From Galbitalea sp036495225 (GTDB lineage Bacteria > Actinomycetota > Actinomycetes > Actinomycetales > Microbacteriaceae), in assembly GCA_036495225.1 (NCBI GenBank), contig DASXNG010000261.1, positions 1 to 14,775 on the forward strand: a stretch of DNA of 14,775 nt, given 5' to 3'. Positions 14,365 to 14,775 of this stretch are shown piece after piece. Each line of letters begins with the position of its first letter. Positions within the stretch are counted from its first letter, which is position 1. Both the position numbers and the translations under genes were made by a program. The notes beneath the pieces are model-generated. The model was not told the origin of the DNA. It searched no databases and saw only the letters and a program-made list of their open reading frames with translations.

Positions 14365-14577
14365 CGCCGCGGCGGCTACCTGCTACCGGGCGCGGGCGGC
14401 GCGCATCCCGTCCCCTGTTCGAATTTTCAGGAATCTTGTAACTAGCGGCAGCTCCACGTCGCGGAACGACGCGGATTGGCTCGTTCAACTCCCACCGAAT
14501 TCCTGAAAATTCGCACACCACAGCGAGGTGACTGCTGCTAGGTCACGGAAACACCAGCACGTGCGGCGGGAGTTGCG
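14365..14577. other. Non-coding region rich in inverted repeats
   Basis: No gene is seen in these 213 bp between convergent genes. It holds a perfect 15-bp inverted repeat (14420-14434 with 14499-14513); inside it CGTCG-N5-CGACG (about 14457-14471). A second 12-bp inverted pair with one mismatch (14486-14497 with 14564-14575) crosses the first in pseudoknot topology. A small GTGAC-N9-GTCAC hairpin (14528-14532, 14542-14546) lies between. No T-run follows any stem, so these are not classical intrinsic terminators. Confidence 0.6.
14420..14513. repeat. 94-bp element bounded by 15-bp perfect inverted repeats
   Basis: Left arm CGAATTTTCAGGAAT (14420-14434), right arm ATTCCTGAAAATTCG (14499-14513), with 64 bp between. 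The arms are AT-rich compared with the flanks. No target-site duplication is visible at the borders. It could be a small palindromic dispersed repeat, a remnant of a miniature element, or the base of a structured RNA. Confidence 0.7.
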
Positions 14578-14724
14578 CTAGATGCGGTCGTCGTCCAGCC
14601 GTCGGTTCACGATCGACTGCTCGTGGTGGGCTGGGATTTCGCAGAAGTCACCGTCGCACACGGCGGCGGCAGGGTCGCCCAGAAGCGTCAGCGGCGCGGT
14701 CATCGGTGGGGTGACATCCGTCAT
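14578..14724 (-). CDS. 48-aa small protein, unrecognised
   Basis: A short gene on the minus strand: ATG at 14722-14724, TAG at 14578-14580. The product starts MTDVTPPMTAPLTLLGDP, has a central VCDGDFCEIP with two Cys (C23, C28), and ends NRRLDDDRI. Support: GGGAG 8 nt before the ATG, strong G/C at third codon positions as in neighbouring genes, and an ATGA overlap with the end of an upstream reading frame. The two Cys and nearby His pair (H33, H34) could bind a metal; function is unknown. It may be an accessory to the gene upstream. Confidence 0.65.
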   Translation of the reverse strand: MTDVTPPMTAPLTLLGDPAAAVCDGDFCEIPAHHEQSIVNRRLDDDRI

Positions 14725-14775
14725 TTCACGGTCTCCCTTTCGCTCTGGACCTGTGTGAGCACGCTAGCGAAGGTG
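14721..14775 (-). CDS. C-terminal end of an unidentified gene (partial)
   Basis: An open frame enters from the right edge and ends in TGA (14721-14723), giving ...TFASVLTQVQSERETVK. Its stop overlaps the start of the 48-aa gene as ATGA, typical of translational coupling in an operon. Only 17 residues are visible, so the product cannot be named. Confidence 0.55.
   Translation of the reverse strand, partial: TFASVLTQVQSERETVK

Overview
The window looks like a core-chromosome segment of a high-GC Gram-positive actinobacterium, most likely a Microbacteriaceae member. I infer this from strong G/C preference at third codon positions, frequent GTG and TTG starts, start codons lying 6-8 nt after a -10 hexamer (leaderless style), and actinobacterial versions of DnaG, Dgt-like dGTPase, DusB-like synthase and HisKA_3/NarL two-component proteins. 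The genus cannot be fixed by eye.

Layout. 1-368: tandem array of five ~72-bp REP-like palindromic units, running off the left edge. 369-2672 (minus): DMT-type membrane transporter followed by a GT4 glycosyltransferase. 2713-3279 (plus): peptide deformylase, divergent from the transporter across only 40 bp. 3291-6598 (minus): signalling block of HisKA_3 sensor kinase 2, NarL-family regulator, a small SHOCT-domain membrane protein and sensor kinase 1. 6725-6797 (minus): tRNA-Asn(GTT) with its terminator. 6899-8747 (minus): orphan Opp/Dpp-type ABC ATPase overlapping a beta-propeller lactonase. 8852-13229 (minus): dusB-like, dgt and dnaG. 13322-14364 (plus): an unrecognised protein with a Cys cluster, then a YbaK/EbsC-type aminoacyl-tRNA deacylase. 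14365-14577: non-coding DNA rich in inverted repeats. 14578-14775 (minus): a 48-aa small protein overlapping the end of a further gene by ATGA.

The most interesting region is the signalling block. A 16-bp palindrome, TACTCC-N4-GGAGTA, lies upstream of the kinase 2/regulator operon. A near-copy with the same spacing and one changed base lies upstream of the SHOCT gene, so the regulator probably controls both units. Between the SHOCT gene and kinase 1 is a textbook terminator hairpin whose 3' arm contains kinase 1's ribosome-binding site. Kinase 1 expression could thus be limited at both termination and translation. Two kinases share one nearby regulator.

The other segments are mostly housekeeping: translation (def, dusB, tRNA-Asn, YbaK-type deacylase), replication and nucleotide pools (dnaG, dgt), and envelope functions (GT4, transporter). 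I see no phage, transposase, CRISPR array or defence system.
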